Assembly (NCBI GenBank): GCA_046292445.1
Contig: JBKBQT010000001.1
Location: forward strand, 292,144 to 356,143
Source of the DNA: CALIZF01 sp046292445
GTDB taxonomy: Bacteria; Pseudomonadota; Alphaproteobacteria; Rhodobacterales; Rhodobacteraceae
Direction of reading: 5' to 3'
Length of the DNA stretch: 64,000 bases
Position numbers and translations under genes: made by a program. Position 1 is the first letter of the stretch, and each line of letters starts with the position of its first letter. The notes under the pieces are model-generated. The model worked only from the letters and a program-made list of their open reading frames with translations, searched no databases and was not told the DNA's origin. Positions 1 through 8,516 of the stretch are shown here, in pieces.

Positions 1-676
1 CCGAGCGCACGTTGATCTCGAACCGGAGCAGACCGTAGGACAGGAACGCCGGCGCCACCTGCGGCAGCGCGCCAAAGCGCATCACCTGCACCCAGGACGC
101 CCCGGTGGACCGCACGCCGCGCAGGGCATCCGGGTCGGTCGCTTCGGCGACTTCGCCGAACAGCTTGCCGAGCGCGCCCATCGTGTGCAGACCGATGGCG
201 AGCACGCCCGCCATGGGGCCGATGCCGAACGAGAACACGAAGAGCACCGCGAACACCAGTTCGGGAACCGTGCGCGCAAACTCGAACACCCGGCGCATGA
301 GCGTCGAGGCCCAGGGCGCGGGCGCGAGGTTGCGGGCGGCGACGAAGGCCCCGGCAATCGCGAAGGCGGCGCCGAAGGCGGTTGCATAGAACGCGATCAG
401 GATCGTGTCGATCAGCCCGGCGAACCAGCGGTCGAAGCGGCGGAACCACTGCGCGATGTCACCCCAGAGATTGTCCCAGGTCAGCACCGGCACCATGCGG
501 CCGAAGTAGCTGCCGAACCGGTCCAGCCGGTTCCAGAGGCGCGCAAGGTCAACCTCGCCGAGATCGGCCGACAGGGCAGTCGCAAGGGCGATGGCGGCCA
601 CGATCAGCGCCGTCTGCCCCAGCCGCGCGCGGCGCGCGCTGTGGTAGGCGGCCTCGACCTCGGCCGCGGTGGTCAT
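1..676 (-). CDS. phnE: Phosphonate ABC transporter permease PhnE (3' end outside window)
   Basis: Inner-membrane permease of a phosphonate/phosphate-ester importer. The gene starts at 676 (ATG) and runs off the left edge, so about 225 codons are visible. After a short cytoplasmic N-terminus come a hydrophobic helix (around residues 20-36), a long periplasmic stretch, then the permease core with the segment FARTVPELVFAVLFVF and the EAA-like loop region ending FEINVRS, typical of PhnE. Its ATG overlaps the phnC stop by four bases (ATGA), which implies translational coupling. A second permease (phnE2) may lie beyond the edge. The family call is secure; the substrate is inferred from PhnD. Confidence 0.88.
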   Translation of the reverse strand, partial: MTTAAEVEAAYHSARRARLGQTALIVAAIALATALSADLGEVDLARLWNRLDRFGSYFGRMVPVLTWDNLWGDIAQWFRRFDRWFAGLIDTILIAFYATAFGAAFAIAGAFVAARNLAPAPWASTLMRRVFEFARTVPELVFAVLFVFSFGIGPMAGVLAIGLHTMGALGKLFGEVAEATDPDALRGVRSTGASWVQVMRFGALPQVAPAFLSYGLLRFEINVRS

Positions 677-1449
677 GCCGCATCCTCGATCGCGGCGAGA
701 TCGGCCGTGCCATAGACCAGTTCGAGAACCGGCCCGGTCAGGGCCGCGGTCGGCCCGTCGAACACCACCCGCCCCTTGGCCAGCGCCACCGCACGGGTGC
801 AGTATTTCTGCGCCAGCGCCACCGAATGCAGATTGCACAGCACCGTGATGCCGCTTTCGCGGTTGATGCGTGCCAAGGCGTCCATCACGGCTTCGGAATT
901 GCGCGGATCGAGGCTTGCAACCGGCTCATCCGCGAGGATGATCTGCGGCTCCTGCACCAGTGCGCGGGCAATGGCCACCCGCTGCTGCTGCCCGCCCGAG
1001 AGGGCGTCGGCACGCTTGAGCGCCTGCTCGCCCATGTCGAGCGCCACCAGCGCCTCGATGGCGCGCGCCCGGTCCTCGTCGGTGAACATGCCGAGAAGCG
1101 ACGGGACGAGGGGCCGCGTCGCCAGCCGCCCGGTCATCACATTGGTCAGAACCGTGAGCCGCGCGACAAGATTGAAGCGCTGGAACACCATCGCCGTGCC
1201 CCGCCGCCAGTCGCGCAACGCAGCACCCCGCAGCGCCAGCACATCGCGCCCCGCGCAGGTCATCGCACCGCCATCGGGGTCGATCAGCCGGTTTATGACG
1301 TTGAGCAGGGTCGATTTGCCTGCGCCCGAACGCCCGATCACCGCGACCATCTCGCCCTTGCCGAAGGCGAGGCTGATGCCGTCCAAGGCACGCGCCTCGC
1401 CCCAGGTCTTGACGATGCCCTCCAGTTTTAGGAAGGGCGCGTCGCTCAC
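673..1449 (-). CDS. phnC: Phosphonate ABC transporter ATP-binding protein PhnC
   Basis: Cytoplasmic ATPase (258 aa) of the PhnCDE importer. Walker A GRSGAGKST lies at residues 39-47, the Q-loop FQ near 90, the signature LSGGQQQR at 150-157 and Walker B IILADEP at 170-176, followed by the D-loop SLDP. The N-terminal half carries the PhnC-type stretch RRGTAMVFQRFNLV. It overlaps phnD by four bases upstream and phnE by four bases downstream, so the three genes form one tightly coupled operon. Length is normal for PhnC. Nothing else of the phosphonate degradation pathway (C-P lyase, PhnX, PhnW) is present in the window. Confidence 0.93.
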   Translation of the reverse strand: MSDAPFLKLEGIVKTWGEARALDGISLAFGKGEMVAVIGRSGAGKSTLLNVINRLIDPDGGAMTCAGRDVLALRGAALRDWRRGTAMVFQRFNLVARLTVLTNVMTGRLATRPLVPSLLGMFTDEDRARAIEALVALDMGEQALKRADALSGGQQQRVAIARALVQEPQIILADEPVASLDPRNSEAVMDALARINRESGITVLCNLHSVALAQKYCTRAVALAKGRVVFDGPTAALTGPVLELVYGTADLAAIEDAA

Positions 1450-2342
1450 TTGGTCGCCATGCGGATCTTGATGAACTCTTCGTACATCTCGTGGGTGGCG
1501 AAGGCGAAGCCGCCGAAAGTGTCCTTGGCGACCTTGGCGAAGGCCTCGGGGTCGGCCCAGGGCATGTTGATGATGCAGGCGCTCATCGCCTTCTTCATCG
1601 GCTCGGGCAGGGACTTGATGGCGACGAAGGGCGCATTGGGCACGATGTCGCTTTCGAAGATGAAGCGGATGTCCTCGAGCTTGATCGTGCCGGCGCCTGC
1701 GGCGCGGGTGTGGCTGCCGGCGTTGGGCGAATAGTACCAGTTCGTCGCCGCATCGACTTTGCCCTGCACGACCGACACGAGGCTGTTGTCATGGCTGCCG
1801 GTCTGGACCATATCGCCGAAGAAGATCGGGTTGTTGTCCTTGTCCACCATGCCGTTTTCGCGGAAATACTGCATCGGCAGGACATAGCCCGAGGCCGAGG
1901 TGGGCGAGGGCCAGCCGAGCGACTTGCCCTTGAGGTCGTCCATCGTCTGATAGGGGCTGTCGGCCTTGACCACGATCACCCAGCGGTAGCCGAGATCGCC
2001 GTCCTTGGACACGTCCATCGCGACGGGTTCCACATCGCCGCCCGAGATGTCCCAGCCGGTGGCATAGCCCGCCGGGCCGGTCCAGGTCAGGTGGGTGTCG
2101 CCCTGCGCCTGGCTTTCGATGATGGCCGAGTAATCCGACGCAACGCGGACGGTCACCTTATCCACGCCCAGGCAGCCCTGCAGATAGGTGCCGAAATGGC
2201 CCCAGCGCTCGGCGGCGCTCTGGGCGTTCTCGCCGGTGCCGACGCCGAACACGACCTCGGGGAACTTGGCGCGCCAGTCGTCTTGTGCCGCGGCGGACAG
2301 CGGCAGGGCGAGGGCGGTGGTCAGGGTAAGCAGGCGGATCAT
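1446..2342 (-). CDS. phnD: Phosphonate ABC transporter substrate-binding protein PhnD
   Basis: Periplasmic binding protein (298 aa) that feeds the PhnCE importer. The first 20 residues form a Sec signal peptide (MIRLLTLTTALALPLSAAAQ). The mature part has the PhnD-type features FGVGTGENAQ, a WTGPAGYATG segment and the GKSLGWPSPTSASGYVLP loop that in this family contacts the phosphonate oxygens. The open frame extends further upstream, but the ATG at 2342 was chosen because it follows a GGAGG box by eight bases and opens the signal peptide. It begins 32 bases after the upstream phosphatase and overlaps phnC by four bases. The ligand (phosphonate, phosphite or a phosphate ester) cannot be decided from sequence. 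Confidence 0.9.
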   Translation of the reverse strand: MIRLLTLTTALALPLSAAAQDDWRAKFPEVVFGVGTGENAQSAAERWGHFGTYLQGCLGVDKVTVRVASDYSAIIESQAQGDTHLTWTGPAGYATGWDISGGDVEPVAMDVSKDGDLGYRWVIVVKADSPYQTMDDLKGKSLGWPSPTSASGYVLPMQYFRENGMVDKDNNPIFFGDMVQTGSHDNSLVSVVQGKVDAATNWYYSPNAGSHTRAAGAGTIKLEDIRFIFESDIVPNAPFVAIKSLPEPMKKAMSACIINMPWADPEAFAKVAKDTFGGFAFATHEMYEEFIKIRMATK

Positions 2343-2374
2343 CGGCAGGGCCTCCGGTCTGGGGATGCCCGCGC

Positions 2375-3214
2375 TTAGGCGCCGTGCGTAACATCCACGT
2401 GATCTGCCCGTGACGTTTCGATGACCCGCCGCGCCGCATCGTGCAGCGCAGCGCAGCCGGCCGCGAGCACGCGCCGGCCCGACCCGAGGCGCAGGGGTCG
2501 CCCCTCCCAGTCGGTCACGCGCCCGCCCGCGCCCGCGATGATCGGCGCGAAGGGCGCCCAGTCCCACAGGTCCAGCCCTGCGTCGAGGGCAAGGTCGGTG
2601 CCCCCGGCGGCGAGCCGGCCATAGGCGAGGCACGACGCCCCCCAGACCCGCCAGCCGGTCGCCGCCCGCATCGCATCAAGCGCCGGCCGGTCCTGCGCGT
2701 CGAAGAAATCGGGCGAGGACACCGACAGGATCGCCGCGGCCAGCGATGTGCCGCGGCGTGTCCGGCACGGCGCGCCGTTATGGGTGGTTGCCTCGCCCGT
2801 CACGCCGATCCAGCGGTCGGCGGTGCGGTGCATGTCGATCACGCCGACCACCGGCACCCCTTCGTGCAGGAGCGCGATCAGCGTGCCGTGCACCGGCACG
2901 CCCGCGACCCAGGCCCCCGTGCCGTCCACCGGATCGAGCACCCAGGCCCAGTCCGCGCCGGGGTTCACCGCCGCGCCCTCCTCGCCGATGATGCCATGCG
3001 CCGGAAATCGGTCGGCGATCCGGCCGGCGAGCGCCGTCTCGATCGCGCGGTCGAGCGCGGTGACAAAACTGCGGTCGGGCTTGAGGTCCACCGCGCCCGG
3101 CCGTGCCGTCCGCACGATCCCGAGGGCGAGGTCGGCAAGGTCGGCGGCAAAGACTGCCGCTGCGGCAAGCGCCGCCCGTTCGGCGGTGCCGGGCGATCGG
3201 GGCGCGGTGTCCAT
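2375..3214 (-). CDS. Inositol-monophosphatase family phosphatase (HisN-like)
   Basis: Predicted Mg-dependent phosphomonoesterase of 279 aa in the IMPase/FBPase fold. The metal-binding motifs are visible: GEE at 77-79, DPVDGTG at 94-100 and LWDWAP at 216-221. Members of this family act on histidinol phosphate, inositol phosphates or 3'-phosphoadenosine nucleotides, and motifs alone do not separate them. The ATG at 3214 follows a GAGGA box; the longer open frame upstream has none. Only 32 bases separate it from phnD, so it is probably the first gene of the phn operon. That suggests a role on phosphate esters brought in by the transporter, although a histidine-biosynthetic HisN is equally possible. 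Confidence 0.8.
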   Translation of the reverse strand: MDTAPRSPGTAERAALAAAAVFAADLADLALGIVRTARPGAVDLKPDRSFVTALDRAIETALAGRIADRFPAHGIIGEEGAAVNPGADWAWVLDPVDGTGAWVAGVPVHGTLIALLHEGVPVVGVIDMHRTADRWIGVTGEATTHNGAPCRTRRGTSLAAAILSVSSPDFFDAQDRPALDAMRAATGWRVWGASCLAYGRLAAGGTDLALDAGLDLWDWAPFAPIIAGAGGRVTDWEGRPLRLGSGRRVLAAGCAALHDAARRVIETSRADHVDVTHGA

Positions 3215-3395
3215 CGGATCCTCATGTGCTGCAGCGCGCGACGACCGAGGCCGCGCCGCTCGCACGCTGCGCCTGCAAACCGGTCAATTCAACCCGTGAC
3301 CGAATGGACGATCCGCGGTTGGCAGGCCGCAAGTGTTATGCCACCGTTACACGGAGCGGTCACACACGATGCCGACCGGACAGCAGGAGACCGCT
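3215..3395. promoter_or_regulatory. Divergent promoter region phosphatase-phn / oligopeptide ABC operon
   Basis: This 181-base gap between divergent operons must hold both promoters. On the minus strand a TTGACC hexamer (3287-3282) is a possible -35 box for the phn side, without a convincing -10. On the plus side two 7-mers, GTTACAC (3346-3352) and GTCACAC (3359-3365), repeat with a 13-base period just ahead of the binding-protein gene and could be an operator. No canonical Pho box (11-base period) is seen for the phn genes. Confidence 0.35.
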
Positions 3396-4880
3396 ATGAC
3401 CGTCCCATCCTTTCCCGCGCTCGCCGCTGCGCTCGCCGCCGCCCTGATCCTGCCCGGCGCTGCCGCGGCGCAGGCCCGGATCGCCATCGGCCTGCAGCAG
3501 GAGCCCACGACGCTCGATCCGACCACCGATGCCACGGCCTCGATCGGCGGGATGCTGATGCAGAACGTCTATGAAGGGCTGACCACCGTGGACGAGAGCG
3601 GCACCGTCATGCCGCAGCTCGCACGGTCCTGGACGGTGTCGGACGACGGGCTCACCTACACCTTCTCGCTGGTCGAGGGGGTCAAGTTCCACGACGGCAC
3701 CACCTTCGACGCCGAGGATGTGCTGTTTTCCTACAACCGCGGCCGCGCCGAAGACGGCACCAACCCGCGCAAGCAGACCTTCGCGGCGATCACCGACATG
3801 TCGGCGCCCGATCCCTTCACGGTCTCGATCACCCTCAAGGCCCCCAGCGCCTTCTTCCTGTTCGACCTCGCCCAGCCGTCGGCGGCCATCGTCGCGCCCG
3901 AGACGGTCGAGACGAACAAGACCGCGCCGGTCGGCACCGGGCCGTTCAAGTTCGATGCATGGACGCGCGGCGACCGCCTGCGCCTCGTGAAGAATCCCGA
4001 TCACCGCGATGCGGCGTCGGTCGCACTCGACGTGGTGGAGTTCCGCTTCGTCGCCGATCCGGCCGCGGCCACCGCGGCGCTGATGGCGGGCGAGCTCGAC
4101 GCCTTCCCCGGCTTCCCCGCCCCCGAGATCCTGCCGCAGTTCCAGGCCGATCCGCGGTTCCGCGTCAACATCGGCTCGACCGAGGGCGAGGTGATCCTGG
4201 CGCTCAACAATGGCCGGGCGCCGTTCAACGACATCCGCGCCCGCCGCGCGGTGAGCCATGCGATCGACCGCGAGGCGATCATCGACGGGGCGATGTATGG
4301 TCAGGCGGTGCCGATCGGGTCGTTCTACCCGCCGCACGGGCCGGCCTATGTGGACCTGACCGGCGCCTATCCGCACGACACCGCCCGCGCCCGCGCGCTG
4401 TTCGAGGAGGCGGGGCTGATCGGCACCACCCTCACCCTGCGCGTGCCGCCGTTCCCCTATGCCACCCGGTCGGCCGAGATCGTGCAGGCACAGCTCGGCG
4501 CGGCGGGCGTCGAGGTGAAGGTCGAGGGCGTCGAATGGGGCTTCTGGCTCGAGGAAGTGTTCCGCAATCGCAACTACGACATGACCATCATCGCGCATAC
4601 CAGCCCGAACGATCTGGGCAATTTCGCGCGCGGCCCCAACTACTTCTACGGTTACGAGGATGCCGCCTTCGTCGATCTGTGGAACCGCATCAGCACCACG
4701 GTCGATGACGAGACGCGGTTCGAGCTTCTGCGCCAGGCGCAGCGTCATGTGACCGAGAATGCGGTGCACGGGTTCCTGTTCCAGCTTCCGCTGCTCGGCG
4801 TGTTCAAGGCCGGGGTCGAGGGGTTCTGGGCGTCGCAGCCGGTGACCTGGCAACCGCTCAAGGACGTGCGCGTGAACTGA
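3396..4880 (+). CDS. Peptide/nickel-type ABC transporter substrate-binding protein (SBP_bac_5)
   Basis: Periplasmic solute-binding protein (494 aa), first gene of a five-gene dipeptide/oligopeptide-type importer. A Sec signal peptide of about 24 residues ends in PGAAAAQA. The mature protein has the family-5 opening EPTTLDPTTD, the segment VKFHDGTTFDAEDV, the GTGPFKF motif and a typical hinge region ALNNGRAPFNDIRARRAVSHAI-like helix. The ATG at 3396 was preferred over an upstream in-frame ATG because an AGGAG box precedes it and it begins the signal peptide. Seventy-four bases separate it from the first permease. Family members carry peptides, nickel, glutathione or opines; the ligand is not evident. 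Confidence 0.9.
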   Translation: MTVPSFPALAAALAAALILPGAAAAQARIAIGLQQEPTTLDPTTDATASIGGMLMQNVYEGLTTVDESGTVMPQLARSWTVSDDGLTYTFSLVEGVKFHDGTTFDAEDVLFSYNRGRAEDGTNPRKQTFAAITDMSAPDPFTVSITLKAPSAFFLFDLAQPSAAIVAPETVETNKTAPVGTGPFKFDAWTRGDRLRLVKNPDHRDAASVALDVVEFRFVADPAAATAALMAGELDAFPGFPAPEILPQFQADPRFRVNIGSTEGEVILALNNGRAPFNDIRARRAVSHAIDREAIIDGAMYGQAVPIGSFYPPHGPAYVDLTGAYPHDTARARALFEEAGLIGTTLTLRVPPFPYATRSAEIVQAQLGAAGVEVKVEGVEWGFWLEEVFRNRNYDMTIIAHTSPNDLGNFARGPNYFYGYEDAAFVDLWNRISTTVDDETRFELLRQAQRHVTENAVHGFLFQLPLLGVFKAGVEGFWASQPVTWQPLKDVRVN

Positions 4881-4954
4881 GCGCGCCGGGCTGATACCTT
4901 CGGGGGTGCGCCGGACGCCGGCGTGCCCCTTGCCGTTTCCGGCCGGGCGATCCC

Positions 4955-5899
4955 ATGGGTTACTTCCTTCTCCGCCGCACGATCGGCTTCGTGCTCACGC
5001 TTCTGGCGGTGTCGCTGGTGGTGTTCGCGGTGATGAACGTGCTGCCCGGCGATCCTGCGATCACCATCCTCGGGATCGAGGCGGACGAGACGGCGCTGGC
5101 CGCGCTGCGCGAGCAGCTCGGCCTGAACGATCCGGTGCATCTGCGCTACCTCGCCTGGATCACCGCCGCCGTGCAGGGCGATTTCGGAATGAGCCATTCG
5201 TTCCGCGTCCCTGTCGCCGGCCTTGTGGCCGAACGGCTGCCGCTGACAGTATCGCTGGCGGTCGCGGGCACCGTGCTCACCGTGACCATCGCCGTTGCGG
5301 CCGGCCTTTTCGCCGCCTCGCGGCACCGGCGGCCGGGCGACTGGGGGGTGATGGTGCTCAGCCAGGTCGGGATCGCCGTGCCGGCGTTCTGGCTCGCGAT
5401 GCTGCTGGTGATGCTGTTCGCGGTCTATCTGCGCTGGCTGCCGCCGGGCGGTTTCCCCGGCTGGGGCGACCCGGTCGCCGCCGCCCGGTCGCTGGTGCTG
5501 CCGACGGCGGCGCTGGCGCTGGTGCAGGCCTCGGTGCTGGCGCGGGTGACGCGGTCTTCCGCGCTCGAGGTGATGCGGCTCGACTTCGTGCGCACCGCGC
5601 GGGCGGCGGGCCTGTCGCGCCGGCGCGTGCTCTGGCGCCACGTTCTGCCCAATGCGCTGATTCCCATCGTGACCATCGTCGGCCTGCAATTCGCGAGCGT
5701 GGTGACCGGGACCATCGTGATCGAGAACGTGTTCTACCTGCCCGGCCTCGGCCGGCTCATCTTCCAGTCCATCGCCAACCGCGACCTGCCGACGGTGCAG
5801 GCGCTGGTGATGCTGTTCGCGGCGATCGTGGTGACGGCGAATTTCCTCGTCGATATCGCCTACGGCCTGATCGACCCGCGGCTGAAGGATCGCGGCTGA
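4955..5899 (+). CDS. ABC transporter permease, DppB/GsiC type
   Basis: Inner-membrane permease (314 aa) of the same importer. It starts with the characteristic MGYFLLRRTIGFVLTLLAVS helix and the DppB segment NVLPGDPA, and has six predicted membrane helices with the EAA loop near residues 205-225 (FVRTARAAGLSRRRVLWRHVL). Its stop codon shares one base with the start of the next permease (TGATG), so the two are translationally coupled. Length and topology fit the DppB/OppB family. Confidence 0.92.
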   Translation: MGYFLLRRTIGFVLTLLAVSLVVFAVMNVLPGDPAITILGIEADETALAALREQLGLNDPVHLRYLAWITAAVQGDFGMSHSFRVPVAGLVAERLPLTVSLAVAGTVLTVTIAVAAGLFAASRHRRPGDWGVMVLSQVGIAVPAFWLAMLLVMLFAVYLRWLPPGGFPGWGDPVAAARSLVLPTAALALVQASVLARVTRSSALEVMRLDFVRTARAAGLSRRRVLWRHVLPNALIPIVTIVGLQFASVVTGTIVIENVFYLPGLGRLIFQSIANRDLPTVQALVMLFAAIVVTANFLVDIAYGLIDPRLKDRG

Positions 5900-6717
5900 T
5901 GCGGCGGCTGCCGGTGAACCTCGTGATCGGCGGCGTTCTGGTGGCGCTGGTGGTCGGCGTGGCCGCGCTGTCGCTGGTCTGGACGCCGCACGACCACACC
6001 GCGCTCAACATCCGGGGCAAGTTCGAGGGGCCGGGGCCGGTGCATTGGCTCGGCACCGATCAGCTCGGCCGCGATGTCGTCTCGCAGCTCATGGCGGCGG
6101 CGCGCAATTCGATGACGGTCGCGCTGGTGGCGGTGCTGATCGGCGGGTCGATCGGGGTCGCCTTCGGCCTCTTGGCCAGCGCCATCGGCGGCTGGGTCGA
6201 GGATCTGGTTATGCGGGTGGCGGACATCGGCTTTGCCTTCCCGACGCTGCTGTTCGCGATCATGCTGGCGGCGGTGTTCGGCCCGTCGCTGACCAACGCG
6301 GTGCTCGCCATCGCCTTCATCAACATCCCCGTCTTTGCCCGCGTCGCCCGTGCATCGGCCAATCAGGTCTGGACGCGCGATTTCGTCGCCGCGGCGCGGG
6401 CGGCGGGCCTCGGGCGGTTCGCGATCACGCGCGACCACATCCTGCCCAACATCGCCGCGCCGGTGATCGTGCAGGCGACCATCGAATTCGCGGTGGCAAT
6501 CCTCGCCGAGGCGGCGCTGAGCTATCTCGGCCTCGGCGCGCAGCCGCCCGCGCCGTCCTGGGGCCGGATGCTGTCCGAGGCGCAGACGCTGATGTATCTC
6601 GCCCCGCATCTCGCCATCTATCCGGGCCTGTGCATCGTCGTGGCGGTGATGGGGTTTGGCATGCTGGGGGACGGGCTGCGCGACGTGACCGACCCGCGCC
6701 TTGTTCGGGCGCGCTGA
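5899..6717 (+). CDS. ABC transporter permease, DppC type
   Basis: Second inner-membrane permease (272 aa). The DppC hallmark HWLGTDQLGRDV appears near residues 50-61, followed by the EAA loop region FVAAARAAGLGRFAITRDHI and the GAQPPAPSWGRML segment near the C-terminus. A much longer open frame exists upstream, but the ATG at 5899 overlaps the preceding stop by one base and gives the expected N-terminal helix. The gene ends in an overlap with the first ATPase (TGATG). Confidence 0.92.
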   Translation: MRRLPVNLVIGGVLVALVVGVAALSLVWTPHDHTALNIRGKFEGPGPVHWLGTDQLGRDVVSQLMAAARNSMTVALVAVLIGGSIGVAFGLLASAIGGWVEDLVMRVADIGFAFPTLLFAIMLAAVFGPSLTNAVLAIAFINIPVFARVARASANQVWTRDFVAAARAAGLGRFAITRDHILPNIAAPVIVQATIEFAVAILAEAALSYLGLGAQPPAPSWGRMLSEAQTLMYLAPHLAIYPGLCIVVAVMGFGMLGDGLRDVTDPRLVRAR

Positions 6718-7682
6718 TGATCGAGATCGAGCGCCTTTCGGTGACCTTCGCCGCGGGCACGGCGCTGCGGGACGCGACCCTGCGGGTGGCGCCCGGCGAC
6801 CGCATTGGCGTGGTGGGCGAATCGGGCAGCGGCAAGTCGATGCTGGGCCTTGCGATGATGGGCATGGTGCCCGATGCTGCGACCGTCACCGGCGCGGTGC
6901 GCCTGAACGGCACCGACCTCGCGGGCGCGCCCGAAGAGGTCTGGCGCCGGCACCGCGCGCGCGATGTGGCGATGGTGTTTCAGGAACCGATGGCGGCGCT
7001 CAACCCGCTGCGGCGGATCGGCGATACCGTGGCCGAGCCGTTGCGCCTGCATCAGGGGCTGTCGCGCGCCCGGGCCCGCGACAAGGCGCTCGCGCTTTTC
7101 GAGGAGGTCGGGATCCCGGATCCCGCCGCCCGGCTGCGCCAGTTCCCGCACGAGCTGTCCGGCGGCCAGCGACAGCGCGTGCTGATCGCGCTGGCGCTGG
7201 CCTGCGATCCGGCCGTGCTGATCGCGGACGAGCCGACGACGGCGCTCGACGCCAATGTGGCGCTGCGCATCATCGATCTGCTGGTGGACCTGTCGGATCG
7301 GCGGCGGATGGGGTTGGTGTTCATCAGCCACGACCTTGCCGCCGTGGCGCGGGCGACGGCGAGGCTCGTGGTGCTCTATGGCGGTGCGGTGGTGGAGGAA
7401 GGGCCGACCGAGGCGGTGCTGGCCGCCCCCGCGCATCCTTACACCCGGGGCCTGATCGCGGCGCGGCCGCGCGGGGCTGCGGGCCGGGGGCCGGACGGGC
7501 GGCGGCCGCGGCTGGCGACCATCCCGGGCACGGTGCCGCCGCTCGCCGCGCTGCCGCCCGGCTGCCGCTTTGCCGGCCGCTGTCCGGTCGAGCGGCCGGA
7601 ATGCGCCGGCACCGTGCCGCCGCTGCACCACCCCGCACCCGGCCGCGCCGCGCATTGCCACGCCATCGGGGCCGCGCCATGA
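6717..7682 (+). CDS. ABC transporter ATP-binding protein, DppD type
   Basis: First of two ATPases (321 aa) of the peptide-type importer. Walker A GESGSGKS is at 34-41, the Q-loop FQEP near 89-92, the signature ELSGGQRQR at 146-154 and Walker B VLIADEP at 167-173. A C-terminal oligopeptide-transporter extension with the cysteine cluster CRFAGRCP...C follows; in relatives this region can bind an iron-sulfur cluster. Translational overlaps on both sides (TGATG upstream, ATGA downstream) place it firmly inside the operon. Confidence 0.92.
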   Translation: MIEIERLSVTFAAGTALRDATLRVAPGDRIGVVGESGSGKSMLGLAMMGMVPDAATVTGAVRLNGTDLAGAPEEVWRRHRARDVAMVFQEPMAALNPLRRIGDTVAEPLRLHQGLSRARARDKALALFEEVGIPDPAARLRQFPHELSGGQRQRVLIALALACDPAVLIADEPTTALDANVALRIIDLLVDLSDRRRMGLVFISHDLAAVARATARLVVLYGGAVVEEGPTEAVLAAPAHPYTRGLIAARPRGAAGRGPDGRRPRLATIPGTVPPLAALPPGCRFAGRCPVERPECAGTVPPLHHPAPGRAAHCHAIGAAP

Positions 7683-8455
7683 CCGCGCCGCTGCTTGAGG
7701 TCGAGGACGTGCACAAGGCTTACCGCCTGCCGCGGCGCTCGATCTTCGGGCCGCGCCCGATGCTCGTCGCCGTCGAAGGCGTAAGCCTGCGGCTCGAGGC
7801 GGGTCGCACGCTCGGCATCGTCGGCGAATCGGGGTCGGGCAAATCCACGCTCGCGCGGCTCATCATGGCGTTCGAGCGGCCCGATGCAGGGGCGGTGCGG
7901 TTCCAGGGGCAGGATCTGGCGCAACTCGGCCGGAATGCGCTGCGCCGGCTGCGCCCCGGCTTCCAGATGATCTTTCAGGATCCCTACGGCAGCCTCGACC
8001 CCCGGCGCACTGTCGGCTGGTCGGTCGGCGAGCCCCTGCGCGCCATCCGGGCGGAACGGATCGCCCCGCGCGTGGCCGAGGCGCTGGAACAGGTGGGCCT
8101 GCGCCCCGCCGATGCCGACCGCTATCCGCACGAATTCTCGGGCGGTCAGCGCCAGCGCATCGCCATTGCCCGCGCCATCGTCACCCGGCCCGCGCTGCTG
8201 GTCGCGGACGAGGCGGTGTCGGCGCTAGACGTGTCGGTGCAGGCGCAGGTGCTCAACCTCCTGATGGATCTGCAGGAAACGCTCGGGCTGGGCATGGTGT
8301 TCATCAGCCATGACCTCGCGGTAGTGGCGAGCCTTTGCGACGATATCCTCGTGATGCGCGCCGGGCGGATGGTGGAACAGGGGCCGGCGGCGGCGATCAT
8401 GGCGCGGCCGGGGCAGGATTATACCCGCTCGCTGCTCGCAGCCTCGGGTCTCTGA
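7679..8455 (+). CDS. ABC transporter ATP-binding protein, DppF type
   Basis: Second ATPase (258 aa), last gene of the operon. Walker A GESGSGKST is at 49-57, the DppF-specific FQDPYGSLDPRRTV segment near 101-114, signature FSGGQRQR and Walker B LLVADEAVSALD. It lacks the long C-terminal cysteine extension of many DppF proteins, ending soon after the H-loop ISHDLAVV. The ATG overlaps the stop of the preceding gene by four bases. Thirty bases or less separate its end from the hmgA promoter, with no obvious terminator. Confidence 0.9.
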   Translation: MTAPLLEVEDVHKAYRLPRRSIFGPRPMLVAVEGVSLRLEAGRTLGIVGESGSGKSTLARLIMAFERPDAGAVRFQGQDLAQLGRNALRRLRPGFQMIFQDPYGSLDPRRTVGWSVGEPLRAIRAERIAPRVAEALEQVGLRPADADRYPHEFSGGQRQRIAIARAIVTRPALLVADEAVSALDVSVQAQVLNLLMDLQETLGLGMVFISHDLAVVASLCDDILVMRAGRMVEQGPAAAIMARPGQDYTRSLLAASGL

Positions 8456-8458
8456 CGC

Positions 8459-8488
8459 TTGACATCGTTGCACATGCAACGATATAAG
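8459..8488 (+). promoter_or_regulatory. hmgA promoter with overlapping palindromic operator
   Basis: A consensus -35 box TTGACA (8459-8464) and a near-consensus -10 box TATAAG (8483-8488) are separated by 18 bases. The spacer is filled by a perfect inverted repeat, ATCGTTGCA (8464-8472), CA, TGCAACGAT (8475-8483). A repressor bound there would block RNA polymerase directly. The size and symmetry fit a dimeric winged-helix protein such as a MarR-family regulator; which protein binds is inference. The hmgA start codon is 29 bases downstream of the -10 box. Confidence 0.7.
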
Positions 8489-8516
8489 CGGCCAGCACGT
8501 CAGGGGAGAGGATCGC

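Noticed and set aside
3346..3365. Possible Pho box (GTTACAC/GTCACAC direct repeats) near the phn genes
   Set aside because: The repeats have a 13-base period, not the 11 bases of a Pho box, and lie closer to the oligopeptide operon than to phn; kept only as a possible operator.
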